64,000 bases of DNA from the NCBI RefSeq assembly GCF_017355935.1, contig NZ_JAFIQT010000009.1, positions 98,019 through 162,018 of the forward strand, in the 5' to 3' direction. The notes under the pieces were generated by a model. The model searched no databases. It was not told where the DNA came from and worked only from the letters and a program-made list of their open reading frames with translations. This DNA is from Telluribacter humicola. Lineage in GTDB: Bacteria; Bacteroidota; Bacteroidia; Cytophagales; Spirosomataceae. The position numbers and the translations under genes are program-made. Positions 9,019-16,750 of this stretch are shown here, in pieces (the stretch's first letter is position 1; the number at the start of each line of letters is the position of its first letter).

Positions 9019-9963
9019 ATGGTACGTATTTTCTACAAAGAAGGACGCATATTAAAACGGGAAACCGATGTGCGTGAGCTGGGCAACCTATCCAATGTAC
9101 TTTGGGTAGATCTGCAATCGCCCTCACAGGAAGAGGAAGAGTGGGTGGAGACCAAGTGTGATGTCAGCTTTCAGACCCCGCAGGAAATTGTGGAGATTGA
9201 GAGCAGTTCGCGGTTTTTTGAGCAGAATAATACTATTAATGCCAACTCCAACTTCCTCCGGATTCACAATGATGGGTACGAAACCTATCCTGTTTCCTTC
9301 ATTCTGCACAACGATGTGCTGTTTACCTACCGCCAGGGTGACTCCAAGACCTTTGCCGATACAGTAAAGAAAATGAAGGTAAGCCAGGATACCTTCCAGT
9401 CGGGGGTAGATATCATGCTGCTCATCCTGGAAACCCGTATCGAGACCGACGCGGATTCGCTGGAGAATATCTCGCGGGATATTTCGGCCATCAGTAAGGA
9501 CCTGAGCCACGAGCAGAAGGCCCGGCAGGAGGTACTGATCCGGATTAGTGAGCTGCAGGAGGTAACCATGATGCTTCGTGAGACGAGTATAGATAAGCAG
9601 CGGGTACTATCGGGCATCCTGCGGAGTCAGCAATTTCCCGAGAACCGGAAGGAACACCTGCGTATTATCCTGAAAGACATCAATTCCCTGCTCGAGTATA
9701 CCACCTTCAACTTTGAGCGCCTCGAGTACCTTCAGAATACATTTATGGGTCTGATCAACCTCGAGCAGAGCCAGGTGATCAAGATCTTCACCGTAGTAAC
9801 GATCATCTTCATGCCGCCAACCCTGATAGCGGGTATCTTTGGTATGAACTTCGAAGAAATGCCCAGTCTGGACCAGCCCTGGGGCTTTGGCCTGTCGCTG
9901 TTTCTGATGCTGTTATCCTCTCTGGTAGTACTCTTGTTCTTCCGCCGGAAGCGCTGGATCTAA
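9019..9963 (+). CDS. corA: CorA-family magnesium/cobalt transporter
   Basis: A 314-residue CorA-type divalent cation channel of the inner membrane. The N-terminal two thirds is the cytoplasmic alpha/beta plus long-helix domain. Two C-terminal transmembrane helices follow, and the family signature GMN is at about residues 275-277 (IAGIFGMNFEEMP) between them, ending in the basic tail RRKRW. Length and layout are normal. No ribosome binding site is visible; the -7 element sits five bases before the ATG, suggesting a leaderless transcript. The next gene (GNAT) starts 28 bp later on the same strand and may be cotranscribed. Confidence 0.93.
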   Translation: MVRIFYKEGRILKRETDVRELGNLSNVLWVDLQSPSQEEEEWVETKCDVSFQTPQEIVEIESSSRFFEQNNTINANSNFLRIHNDGYETYPVSFILHNDVLFTYRQGDSKTFADTVKKMKVSQDTFQSGVDIMLLILETRIETDADSLENISRDISAISKDLSHEQKARQEVLIRISELQEVTMMLRETSIDKQRVLSGILRSQQFPENRKEHLRIILKDINSLLEYTTFNFERLEYLQNTFMGLINLEQSQVIKIFTVVTIIFMPPTLIAGIFGMNFEEMPSLDQPWGFGLSLFLMLLSSLVVLLFFRRKRWI

Positions 9964-9990
9964 TCTGGTTTATAGTTTTACATCAAGTAC

Positions 9991-10551
9991 ATGCAGCCCA
10001 ATACCCTCCTTACCTACGCCCAGACAGACGAAGACCTGCAGCAGATCCTGGACTTGCAGCGGAAGAATCTGAAAGCAAATATTTCAGAACAGACCAAGCG
10101 GGAGCAGGGCTTTGTGACGGTGAGCCACGAGTGGGAACAGTTGCAACTGATGCAGTCGCTGACGCCGCAGGTGGTGGCCAAGTCGGAGGGGAAGGTAGTG
10201 GCCTATGCCCTAGCTATGCTGCCCCAGATGGGTACCCTAATTCCGGACCTGCAACCCATGTTCGAGATCATTGATGAGGTAGAGTGGGAGGGAAGGTACC
10301 TGCGCGACTGCCGCTACTACGTGATGGGGCAGATATGTGTAGACGAAGCTTACCGGGGGCAGGGACTCTTCGATGCGCTATACCGGAAGCACAGCGAGCT
10401 ATATAGCGCCGATTACGAGCTACTCGTCACCGAGATATCTACCTCCAACCACCGCTCCCAGCGAGCCCACGAGCGGGTCGGCTTCCGTACTATTCATACC
10501 CATGTAGACCACGTGGATAATTGGAACATCGTAGCCTGGGACCTGAGATAG
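9991..10551 (+). CDS. GNAT-family N-acetyltransferase
   Basis: A 186-residue GNAT-fold acyltransferase. The acetyl-CoA pyrophosphate-binding motif A is visible as GQICVDEAYRGQGLF (around residues 112-126, with the R/Q-x-x-G-x-G/A core as RGQGLF), and motif B as 'SNHRSQRAHERVGFR'. Substrate is not predictable. It lies 28 bp after corA on the same strand and is convergent with a glycosyltransferase whose end is 9 bp away. Normal length for a single-domain GNAT. Confidence 0.88.
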   Translation: MQPNTLLTYAQTDEDLQQILDLQRKNLKANISEQTKREQGFVTVSHEWEQLQLMQSLTPQVVAKSEGKVVAYALAMLPQMGTLIPDLQPMFEIIDEVEWEGRYLRDCRYYVMGQICVDEAYRGQGLFDALYRKHSELYSADYELLVTEISTSNHRSQRAHERVGFRTIHTHVDHVDNWNIVAWDLR

Positions 10552-10559
10552 CGGCTGGT

Positions 10560-11438
10560 TTATTTTAGGGCCGCACTTGTTCTCCGCAGTAGATTTTTTA
10601 ATTTGATCTTAGTAGGAATGGAAGGCTCGGCCAGAGGTCCATCAAAGGGTTCGCCCCGGCGCAGGTAGAATTTGGAAAGGGTACTTGACGTCATTTCCCA
10701 CTTGCGGATGAAGGTATAGTACCCCTTGTTCTTCTTGACCCTTTTTACCGACACAGATCCAAAGTGATACACCCGGCTCTTGCCTAACCCCTTAAATAGC
10801 CGTACGCCAGCCTGCCAGAGCTTCATCGAAAAATCGGGATCAGAGTACATGCCGGGTGAAAATTCGGTACTGTAGCCGCCTACCAGATTCCACATGTCTT
10901 TGTGTACAACGTTGGGAGGCCAGGTAGCCCCCTGCCAGTCTTCCATAGGTAGGGTAGTATATTCTTTCAGTAGGCGATCTTCCTCAAAATCAGCAGGACT
11001 GCTACCGTAGTTGCCTTTGATGGAACATGAACTTTGCGGCTCACGCTCAATGGCTGTACCCGAAAGGAAAAATAGATTATGGCCGATGGCCTGGATTTCA
11101 TTCAGTAGCGCTTCGTCCCAGCCTGGACATACATACATGTCATCATTGATGTACAGTATATAATCAGTTGTAGCCAGCGAAGCACAACCGTTCAGGGCAT
11201 AGCAGACCCCAATATTGGTGTCACTATAGGTATAGCTCAGATCGGGCTGCTGAGTGACCCACTCGTAGGTACCGTCTTTGCCTTCATTGATGTGGACGAT
11301 GATCTGATGCCGGTACGTAGAGTTCCGTCGGATGCTTTCAACACAAAGCTTGAGGTAGGACAAATTATTCCAGGAAGGTATTAGGATAGAGAACTTAGCC
11401 TCTGCAACTTCGCGTTGTTTTTTGGTTTCCGTAATCAT
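10560..11438 (-). CDS. Glycosyltransferase family 2
   Basis: A 292-residue GT-A-fold enzyme. The N-terminus shows the nucleotide-sugar fold start (FSILIPSWNNLSYLKLCVESI), then 'TNIGVCYALNGCASLATTDYILYINDDMY'-type sequence, cut here into the N-x-G motif and the DXD-like metal site NDD at about residues 98-100. Downstream are GGYSTEFSPGMYSDPDFSMKL, the usual acceptor-side acidic motif of GT2. No membrane segment, so it is cytoplasmic or peripheral. It is divergent from a second GT2 gene at 11564. The two share no other polysaccharide genes nearby; substrate unknown. Confidence 0.88.
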   Translation of the reverse strand: MITETKKQREVAEAKFSILIPSWNNLSYLKLCVESIRRNSTYRHQIIVHINEGKDGTYEWVTQQPDLSYTYSDTNIGVCYALNGCASLATTDYILYINDDMYVCPGWDEALLNEIQAIGHNLFFLSGTAIEREPQSSCSIKGNYGSSPADFEEDRLLKEYTTLPMEDWQGATWPPNVVHKDMWNLVGGYSTEFSPGMYSDPDFSMKLWQAGVRLFKGLGKSRVYHFGSVSVKRVKKNKGYYTFIRKWEMTSSTLSKFYLRRGEPFDGPLAEPSIPTKIKLKNLLRRTSAALK

Positions 11439-11563
11439 TTATCATTGCTGCCAATTATACGTAAAGAAGATCACCCTCTTTGGCTATAATCTGGCTTTGT
11501 TAGGTGGATAAGCTCAGTGAGTAAGCGACACTAGCTGGCAAATTTCACGATATTTATCATATA

Positions 11564-12373
11564 ATGAAGCATACATCAGGAAGAAGTAAAGTTTCGCTCG
11601 TAGTAGCCTACTATAAGAATATCCCGGTCCTGGATTTAATATTCAAGGCTCTGGCAGATCAGAGCTGTGGTGATTTTGAAGTAATTGTTGCGGAGGATGA
11701 CTGCTCAGTTGAGACCAAAGCGTTTATTCAGGCCCGGACGAGTCAGCTACCATTTCCGGTAAAGCACATCTATCAGCAGAAGGATGACGGGTTCAGAAAG
11801 AATGAAATGCTTAACCGATCTATCTCAGTCGCCGAGGCTGATCTGATGGTATTTCTGGATGGAGACTGCATACCTCATCGGCACTTCATCAAAGAGTACC
11901 TGAAAAACGCTACTGAGGGAGTAGCTCTGTTCGGGCGCCGGGTTATGCTGAGCCAGCCCCTGACCCAAAAGCTCATTCAGACCAAAGACCTTAACCTCCT
12001 GTCGATGTCGAGCCTGCTGTTCAGCGGCACGGGCCGTCTTAGGGACGCTCTCTATCTTCCATTCGTTAATCGTAAGAAGAAGGAGGGAATCTGGGGGTGT
12101 AATTGGGGGATACTTCGTAAGCACCTGGTAGAGGTCAATGGCTTTGATGAGGATTACATCCGTGCCGGTGTAGGCGAAGATGTGGATATAGAATGGAGAC
12201 TGCTAAGCAAGGGATTGAAAGTACAATCCATGAAGCACAAGGCTATAGTGTACCATACGTACCACAAGCCCAACTATTCGCAGGATGAGGTAAATATCAA
12301 CTATCGGCTGATGGAAGAAAAGCAACGCGCCGGAAACCTGTACTGCCTGAATGGCCTGGAGAAGCAGCAATGA
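11564..12373 (+). CDS. Glycosyltransferase family 2 with galactosyltransferase-like C-terminus
   Basis: A 269-residue GT2 enzyme. Fold start VSLVVAYYKNIPVLDLIFKAL, an early EDD, then the DXD metal site as FLDGDCIPH around residues 98-103. The C-terminal half has GCNWGILRKHLVEVNGFDED and GVGEDVDIEWRLL, the W-G/N-G-x-D-E and E-D motifs seen in chondroitin-polymerase-like and glyco_transf_7C domains. No signal or membrane segment. Divergent from the other GT2 at 10560, with 125 bp between starts. Substrate unknown; a role in surface glycan or lipid glycosylation is inference. Confidence 0.88.
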   Translation: MKHTSGRSKVSLVVAYYKNIPVLDLIFKALADQSCGDFEVIVAEDDCSVETKAFIQARTSQLPFPVKHIYQQKDDGFRKNEMLNRSISVAEADLMVFLDGDCIPHRHFIKEYLKNATEGVALFGRRVMLSQPLTQKLIQTKDLNLLSMSSLLFSGTGRLRDALYLPFVNRKKKEGIWGCNWGILRKHLVEVNGFDEDYIRAGVGEDVDIEWRLLSKGLKVQSMKHKAIVYHTYHKPNYSQDEVNINYRLMEEKQRAGNLYCLNGLEKQQ

Positions 12374-12572
12374 TATTGGAGGTCGTTCAGGAGGGATCAG
12401 GTACCCCGACATTTGCAGTTGATTAACAGCTATCTAACTTTCTGAAGGCGAGGCTATACGCTGCTTTTCACTTTCAAAAGTTTTTGATTTTCGAAGAGGT
12501 TGAATGCTACACCGTTAGCTCTTTAGAAATAGAATTTTTCTAAATAAGCAGCTGCAGGCGGCCTCACCTCTG

Positions 12573-12603
12573 TTGAATTTCCCGACATTCCGATGTAGAT
12601 TTG
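12573..12603 (+). promoter_or_regulatory. Promoter of nrdB (TTG-N20-TAGATTTG)
   Basis: TTG at 12573-12575 is separated by 20 bp from TAGATTTG at 12596-12603, matching the Bacteroidota TTTG/TAnnTTTG promoter. It lies in the 312-bp gap before nrdB and would give a leader of about 75 bases. I see no other clear element in the gap. Confidence 0.6.
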
Positions 12604-12685
12604 TCTTACTTGAATTGAGGGCTGACTAGTCTGTTCAGTCTTTCCAAAAGCTTTTAAATAGTCTAATAATCAAATAGTAATAGTT

Positions 12686-13681
12686 ATGTCACAAGTAGAT
12701 ACCCAACAAGAGCCCCTGCTGGTGGAAGACCCGATGCGCTTTGTGCTGTTCCCTATCAAACATTCTGATATTTGGGAAATGTATAAACGGCACGAAGCCT
12801 CATTCTGGACGGCCGAAGAGATTGATTTGTCGCAGGATCAGAAAGATTGGGAGAACCTTAGTGATGGTGAGCGTCACTTTATATCGCACGTGCTGGCCTT
12901 CTTTGCGGCTTCGGATGGTATCGTGAACGAGAACCTGGCTATCAACTTCCTGAGTGAAGTGCAGTACGCAGAGGCAAAGTGTTTCTACGGATTCCAGATT
13001 GCGATGGAAAACATCCACTCTGAGACCTACTCGCTTCTGATTGACACCTACATCAAAGATTCTGTTGAGAAGGACCGTCTGCTACGCGCTATCGATACTG
13101 TACCTTGTGTACAGAAGAAAGCCGAGTGGGCACTGAAGTGGATCAACAGTCCTAACTTCACCGAGCGGATCATTGCCTTCGCGGCGGTAGAAGGTATCTT
13201 CTTCTCCGGATCGTTCTGTTCAATATACTGGCTGAAAAAGCGCGGCCTGATGCCGGGTCTGTCGTTCTCGAACGAGCTGATCTCACGTGACGAAGGTCTG
13301 CACTGTGAGTTTGCCTGTCTGCTCTACACGCAGCACATCAAGAACCAGCTTCCCGAGTCGCGTGTGAAGGAGATCATCCTGGATGCCGTTGAGATCGAGA
13401 AGGAGTTCATCACCGAAGCCCTGCCCGTATCCCTGATCGGTATGAATGCCGAGCTGATGAAGCAGTACATCGAGTACGTAGCCGACTTCTGGTTGGAGCG
13501 TCTGGGCTGCTCGAAGCACTTCAATTCATCCAATCCATTCGACTTCATGGAGCTGATCTCACTGCCCGGCAAGACCAACTTCTTCGAAAAGCGCGTAGGA
13601 GAGTATCAGAAAGCCGGTGTAATGTCCGGTATGAACGACAAAGACTCAGGCCACAAGATCGCCTTCGACGAAGACTTCTGA
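12686..13681 (+). CDS. nrdB: Ribonucleotide reductase class Ia, small (R2) subunit
   Basis: A 331-residue R2 protein that holds the di-iron/tyrosyl-radical cofactor needed by NrdA to make deoxyribonucleotides. Visible ligands follow the eukaryote-like R2 pattern: Asp77 in [13 protein letters not shown], Glu108 and His111 in AMENIHSE, and the radical Tyr115 in SETYSLLID; the second half has EGIFFSGSF and [10 protein letters not shown] with the remaining Glu/His ligands. The C-terminus ends FDEDF, the flexible acidic/aromatic tail that docks on NrdA. The partner nrdA is 47 kb away at 61066. The gene is monocistronic: own promoter, and a bidirectional terminator after it. Confidence 0.97.
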   Translation: MSQVDTQQEPLLVEDPMRFVLFPIKHSDIWEMYKRHEASFWTAEEIDLSQDQKDWENLSDGERHFISHVLAFFAASDGIVNENLAINFLSEVQYAEAKCFYGFQIAMENIHSETYSLLIDTYIKDSVEKDRLLRAIDTVPCVQKKAEWALKWINSPNFTERIIAFAAVEGIFFSGSFCSIYWLKKRGLMPGLSFSNELISRDEGLHCEFACLLYTQHIKNQLPESRVKEIILDAVEIEKEFITEALPVSLIGMNAELMKQYIEYVADFWLERLGCSKHFNSSNPFDFMELISLPGKTNFFEKRVGEYQKAGVMSGMNDKDSGHKIAFDEDF

Positions 13682-13722
13682 GCTAGTAGCTGGTAGGCGT
13701 TAGCTTTTAGACTTTCGATATA

Positions 13723-13766
13723 CTAAATAAAGAAACCCCGCCATATAGCTGGGTTTCTTTATTTAG
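13723..13766. terminator. Bidirectional terminator between nrdB and recX
   Basis: Perfect 16-bp inverted repeat (CTAAATAAAGAAACCC and its complement) around a 12-base loop, with A/T-rich outer stems that give U-runs in both directions. It serves the convergent nrdB and recX genes and overlaps the recX stop codon (13759-13761). Confidence 0.85.
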
Positions 13767-14220
13767 CCAGTAGCTTCTCAATGGTTCGCCACACCAGGTC
13801 GCTCTCGTAGCCTTTGCCTAGTGCGAAGCGTACCAGCTTCTGTTTTAGCTTCAGCGGATCGGTTTCAGTACGTCGCAGGGCGGTAAGTTTTTTGCTGAGC
13901 AGCTCGTCAAGAGCTTTGGCATACGCTTCATCATTGATCTCGGCCATGCCCTGCCGGATGTTGTAGTCGGTCAGGCCGCGTCGGCTTAGCTCCTGTTTGA
14001 TCTTAAGTCGCCCCCAGTTCTTGACCCTGAACTTACCTCCGGCGTAGGTCTTGGCGAAGCGCTCTTCGCTGAGGTATTTCATGGAAATAAGCTCCGCAAT
14101 GATCTCATCGGCTTCATCTCCCCATACGCCCCATTTCTGCAGGCGCTTCCGTACCTCGTCCTGCGTGCGTTCCTGATAGGCGCAGTAGCTGGCTGCTTTC
14201 TGTAAGATCAGACGGTCCAT
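13759..14220 (-). CDS. recX: RecX-family regulatory protein
   Basis: A 153-residue all-helical protein made of three-helix repeats: AASYCAYQERTQDEVRKRL, then ISMKYLSEERFAKTYAGGK and GRLKIKQELSRRGLTDYNI, then a third repeat ending KGYESDLVWRTI. This is the RecX signature; the family binds RecA filaments and modulates recombination. Length is typical. recA is not in the window. A TATCTTTG -7 element lies 38 bp upstream. Its stop codon is inside the terminator hairpin shared with nrdB. Confidence 0.92.
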   Translation of the reverse strand: MDRLILQKAASYCAYQERTQDEVRKRLQKWGVWGDEADEIIAELISMKYLSEERFAKTYAGGKFRVKNWGRLKIKQELSRRGLTDYNIRQGMAEINDEAYAKALDELLSKKLTALRRTETDPLKLKQKLVRFALGKGYESDLVWRTIEKLLAK

Positions 14221-14258
14221 GCAGTAGTTAGGTAATAGCTGATAGTTGTGGTTACCAG

Positions 14259-14266
14259 CAAAGATA
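14259..14266 (-). promoter_or_regulatory. -7 element of recX promoter (TATCTTTG)
   Basis: Reverse-strand TATCTTTG matches TAnnTTTG and lies in the short gap between the end of the upstream barrel gene (14279) and the recX start (14220). A T-run, not a clear TTG, occupies the -33 position about 19 bp upstream. Confidence 0.5.
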
Positions 14267-14278
14267 CCCCGGTCCCTT

Positions 14279-14890
14279 TTACTTTAAAAAGCGGTTGCCG
14301 AAGGTATAGGATACCCCCACGTGTACCGTCGGAAACCGGGCAGAATTTTCCAGATCAAACTGGGTACTACCGGCCAGATTTTTAGGGAAGCCGATGTTAT
14401 AGAGGAATTCACCCGTTAAGGCAAAATTCTCCGTTATATCGTAGCCAATACCTACTTTGGGGGCAAATCCGAAGCTGCTGTCGCCCATGGTATCGTTGAA
14501 TATTCTTCGGTCATTGTAGTCAATCCGGGCATTAACCACCGTCCGGATAATTCCGACCTCCATGCCTATGTACGGGTGTAGATCCCACTCGGTGGGGTAG
14601 TATTGGACAGAAGCCATGATCGGAATGGTAGCAGCCGTAAGGGTACTACTACCCAGAGCGGCTGTTTGTCTGATGGTTTCGGAGTAGGCACGAATACGGC
14701 CTCCTACCGATAGCTTAGAAGAAAAATAATGCTTGACACCTATTCCACCCCCCCAAATTCCTTTGCTCCCCGATTCGGTAGGGAGCCCGTAGCCCGCAGT
14801 GGCATCAATACTAAGTTGGGCGTGTGCCGGTAGCTGGCTGGCCAGCACTACCAGGAGTCCCAGGAGTAAGGTATGAAGTGTTTTGGTCAT
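14279..14890 (-). CDS. Outer-membrane beta-barrel protein (porin/OmpA-like barrel family)
   Basis: A 203-residue protein with a signal peptide (LLLGLLVVLASQLPAHAQ). The remainder alternates short hydrophobic/polar strands and Gly-rich turns, for example WGGGIGVKHYFSSKLSVGGRI and FGFAPKVGIGYDITENFALTGEF, and ends in a strand finishing VGVSYTFGNRFLK. This fits the small eight-strand barrel families (OMP_b-brl) common in Bacteroidota. No enzymatic residues are apparent. Role unknown. Possibly monocistronic, with recX downstream having its own promoter. Confidence 0.8.
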   Translation of the reverse strand: MTKTLHTLLLGLLVVLASQLPAHAQLSIDATAGYGLPTESGSKGIWGGGIGVKHYFSSKLSVGGRIRAYSETIRQTAALGSSTLTAATIPIMASVQYYPTEWDLHPYIGMEVGIIRTVVNARIDYNDRRIFNDTMGDSSFGFAPKVGIGYDITENFALTGEFLYNIGFPKNLAGSTQFDLENSARFPTVHVGVSYTFGNRFLK

Positions 14891-15206
14891 GCGTGTACTA
14901 GTCCGTTTCTGTCTTTATAGTTAAAATACAAAATTGTTTGGTCTGTTATACTACTATCAGTTATTAATCCTGTACCAGCGCCTCAACTTAGGTTGCCTGG
15001 CTACGTATACAAACGAGTTTTACAGGATGATGTTATGACGGATTAGTTTACGGTATGATTAGGAATATCCTATATACGATGCAGACGCGCAGCGGGATGA
15101 AGAGGGCAGAAAGATCTTATCTTTATTTGAAAGATGGAACAGAAAGCCGTAAGATATAACTTTGGACATCGTTATACCAGTACCGTGAACCTATAATACT
15201 GCCTCT
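14891..15206. other. Intergenic region between divergent barrel and phosphoesterase genes
   Basis: A 316-bp gap between divergent genes. It holds a TAACTTTG -7 element for the rightward gene (listed separately). I see no convincing small gene, RNA gene or strong hairpin in the remainder. Confidence 0.5.
15157..15164 (+). promoter_or_regulatory. -7 element upstream of Tat phosphoesterase (TAACTTTG)
   Basis: TAACTTTG matches TAnnTTTG and lies 42 bp before the ATG at 15207. A TTTG occurs upstream but 27 bp away, too far for a standard -33 element, so confidence is moderate. Confidence 0.4.
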
Positions 15207-16019
15207 ATGCCCTTTGCCCGACGTGACTTCCTGAAGGTTTTTCCTGCACTTTCTCTGTTTTCTATACCATTCGGTAAGCCTGAACCACCCCGAACAGTAC
15301 TACGCTTTGCCGTAGCCTCGGACGGGCACTACGGACAGCCCGATACGGATTTTGAGAGTACACACAACGATATTATCAGGTGGCTGAATCAGGAAAAGCT
15401 GCAGAAGGGGCTTGAGTTTGTGGTATTCAACGGCGATCTTATTCATGATGAACCTACGCTGCTTTACGACCTGAAGACTACGCTGAAGCGCCTGACGTTT
15501 CCCTTCTACGTGACCAGGGGCAACCACGACCGCGTAGGCAATGACGTATGGCGTGATACCTGGGGGTACCCTACCAACCATAGCTTTGCCCGCGGCGATT
15601 ACGCCTTCCTGTTGGGTGATACTTCCAACGAAAAGGGCGAGTACCTGTGTCCTGATGCGAGCTGGCTGCGTGGTGAGCTAGCGAAGTACAGTAACAAGAA
15701 AGGTATCTTTGTGTTCCTGCACATCACGCCAGCCAAGTGGACGGCCAATGGGGTAGACTGTCCGGAAGTACGCGAACTACTCGAAAAAATGCCCAATGTA
15801 CTGGGGATTTTCCACGGCCATGACCACGATGAGGACGGTCAGAAAATCAGCGGCGGCAAGCCCTACCTTTTTGACGGACACTTTGGTGGTAGCTGGGGGA
15901 CCGTCTACAAAGGCTACCGGATCGTGGAGGTGTATGAGGATGGTACCTGGCAGTCGTACCAGTACAACCCGTCGGCTTCACCGGTTATCAATGCCTACTC
16001 AGGAAAAGTGAAGTCCTGA
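15207..16019 (+). CDS. Tat-exported metallophosphoesterase (calcineurin-like)
   Basis: A 270-residue phosphoesterase. The N-terminus ARRDFLKVFPALSLFSIPFG is a twin-arginine signal, implying export in folded, metal-loaded form. The calcineurin-like metal motifs are present in order: D-x-H as SDGHYG, GDLIHD, GNHDR (a variant of GNHE), a His in FLHITP, and GHDHD. These bind a di-metal centre. The substrate (phosphodiester or phosphomonoester) is not deducible. The gene ends four bases before a family palindrome that probably serves as its 3' hairpin. It converges on a small barrel gene. Confidence 0.9.
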   Translation: MPFARRDFLKVFPALSLFSIPFGKPEPPRTVLRFAVASDGHYGQPDTDFESTHNDIIRWLNQEKLQKGLEFVVFNGDLIHDEPTLLYDLKTTLKRLTFPFYVTRGNHDRVGNDVWRDTWGYPTNHSFARGDYAFLLGDTSNEKGEYLCPDASWLRGELAKYSNKKGIFVFLHITPAKWTANGVDCPEVRELLEKMPNVLGIFHGHDHDEDGQKISGGKPYLFDGHFGGSWGTVYKGYRIVEVYEDGTWQSYQYNPSASPVINAYSGKVKS

Positions 16020-16022
16020 AGT

Positions 16023-16055
16023 ACCCGTGCCACGGCTCAAAGCCGTGGCACGGGT
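16023..16055. repeat. Dispersed palindrome copy 2 (15-bp arms)
   Basis: Perfect inverted repeat: arm ACCCGTGCCACGGCT, loop CAA, exact complement. It sits between two convergent genes, three bases after the phosphoesterase stop. Member of the GTGCCAC/GTGGCAC family. Confidence 0.9.
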
Positions 16056-16080
16056 GGAGATTTTATAGGCTGAAAGATTC

Positions 16081-16563
16081 CTAAAAACGCTTACCAATGG
16101 ATACTCCAGCCCAGGGAGTAAAGGCAGTGTTGTTAATTACGGGTCCTACACTAATCCGCCACATAAGGTTGTTTGCAGCATGGCGCCGGTAGCCAACGCT
16201 TGGTATAATGTTGAAAAAGCTTTCAGTTGAAGCTCTATCTTTTGTAGAAAGGCGCCCCTCATCAATTGCCCAGGTGGCTCCTAATCCAGCATCGACAAAA
16301 GACCGCTTATCATTTAGGGGAAAAAGGTAATTGATACCTACCGGAACCGTCAGATATAATCCCTTCTCACTGTAAAACCCTACCCCTGCCCGCACCTGCA
16401 GGCCAGGTGTAGTGGTCAGCTGCCGTTCATAATTAATAGAGGAGAATAAGCCATTTCCACCTAGTTCGAAGTAAAGGTTATTCCTGGGCTGCTCTTGTGC
16501 AATAGCTGCACTGGTACCTACTGCCAGGAGTAGCGCAGCAGGTAAAAATCTGGAAGGGTACAT
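16081..16563 (-). CDS. Small outer-membrane beta-barrel protein
   Basis: A 160-residue protein with a signal peptide (AALLLAVGTSAAIAQ). The mature part is a series of amphipathic strands and Gly/Asn turns (LYFELGGNGLFSSINYERQL, LQVRAGVGFYSEKGLYLTVP) ending PWAGVSIGKRF, with a terminal Phe as usual for outer-membrane barrels. No family can be named. A promoter -7 element lies 58 bp upstream, and a family palindrome occupies the start of its predicted leader, so the transcript would begin with a hairpin. Confidence 0.75.
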   Translation of the reverse strand: MYPSRFLPAALLLAVGTSAAIAQEQPRNNLYFELGGNGLFSSINYERQLTTTPGLQVRAGVGFYSEKGLYLTVPVGINYLFPLNDKRSFVDAGLGATWAIDEGRLSTKDRASTESFFNIIPSVGYRRHAANNLMWRISVGPVINNTAFTPWAGVSIGKRF

Positions 16564-16595
16564 TAAGGAAATAGATTGATGTGGTTAGAAAACAG

Positions 16596-16624
16596 TTGTG
16601 GCACCGCTCAGAGCGGTGCCACAA
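16596..16624. repeat. Dispersed palindrome copy 3 (14-bp arms)
   Basis: Perfect inverted repeat: arm TTGTGGCACCGCTC, central A, exact complement. Its right end overlaps by 3 bp the -7 element (16622-16629) of the leftward barrel gene, so it would form a hairpin at the very start of that mRNA. Confidence 0.9.
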
Positions 16625-16629
16625 ATATA
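16622..16629 (-). promoter_or_regulatory. -7 element of barrel gene promoter (TATATTTG)
   Basis: Reverse-strand TATATTTG is a full TAnnTTTG match 58 bp upstream of the ATG at 16563. The last three bases are the outer end of palindrome copy 3. No clear -33 TTG at the standard distance. Confidence 0.5.
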
Positions 16630-16694
16630 AAATTACCCGGCAATGGACTTAATTAGTGAACTAGTTATTTAGCGAAAGGTAGGTTCTAGAGTAT

Positions 16695-16723
16695 CTGTGG
16701 CACTGTTTAAAACAGTGCCACAG
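16695..16723. repeat. Dispersed palindrome copy 4 (14-bp arms)
   Basis: Perfect inverted repeat: arm CTGTGGCACTGTTT, central A, exact complement. It lies 27 bp beyond the tyrS stop, in the gap before the barrel gene. It is only 70 bp from copy 3 but has a different stem sequence. Confidence 0.9.
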
Positions 16724-16750
16724 GTGGAAATGATATAGGAGCAGGCAGGT

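Noticed and set aside
10560..12373. The two divergent GT2 genes as a capsule or O-antigen cluster
   Set aside because: No polymerase, flippase, sugar-nucleotide synthesis or export genes are next to them.
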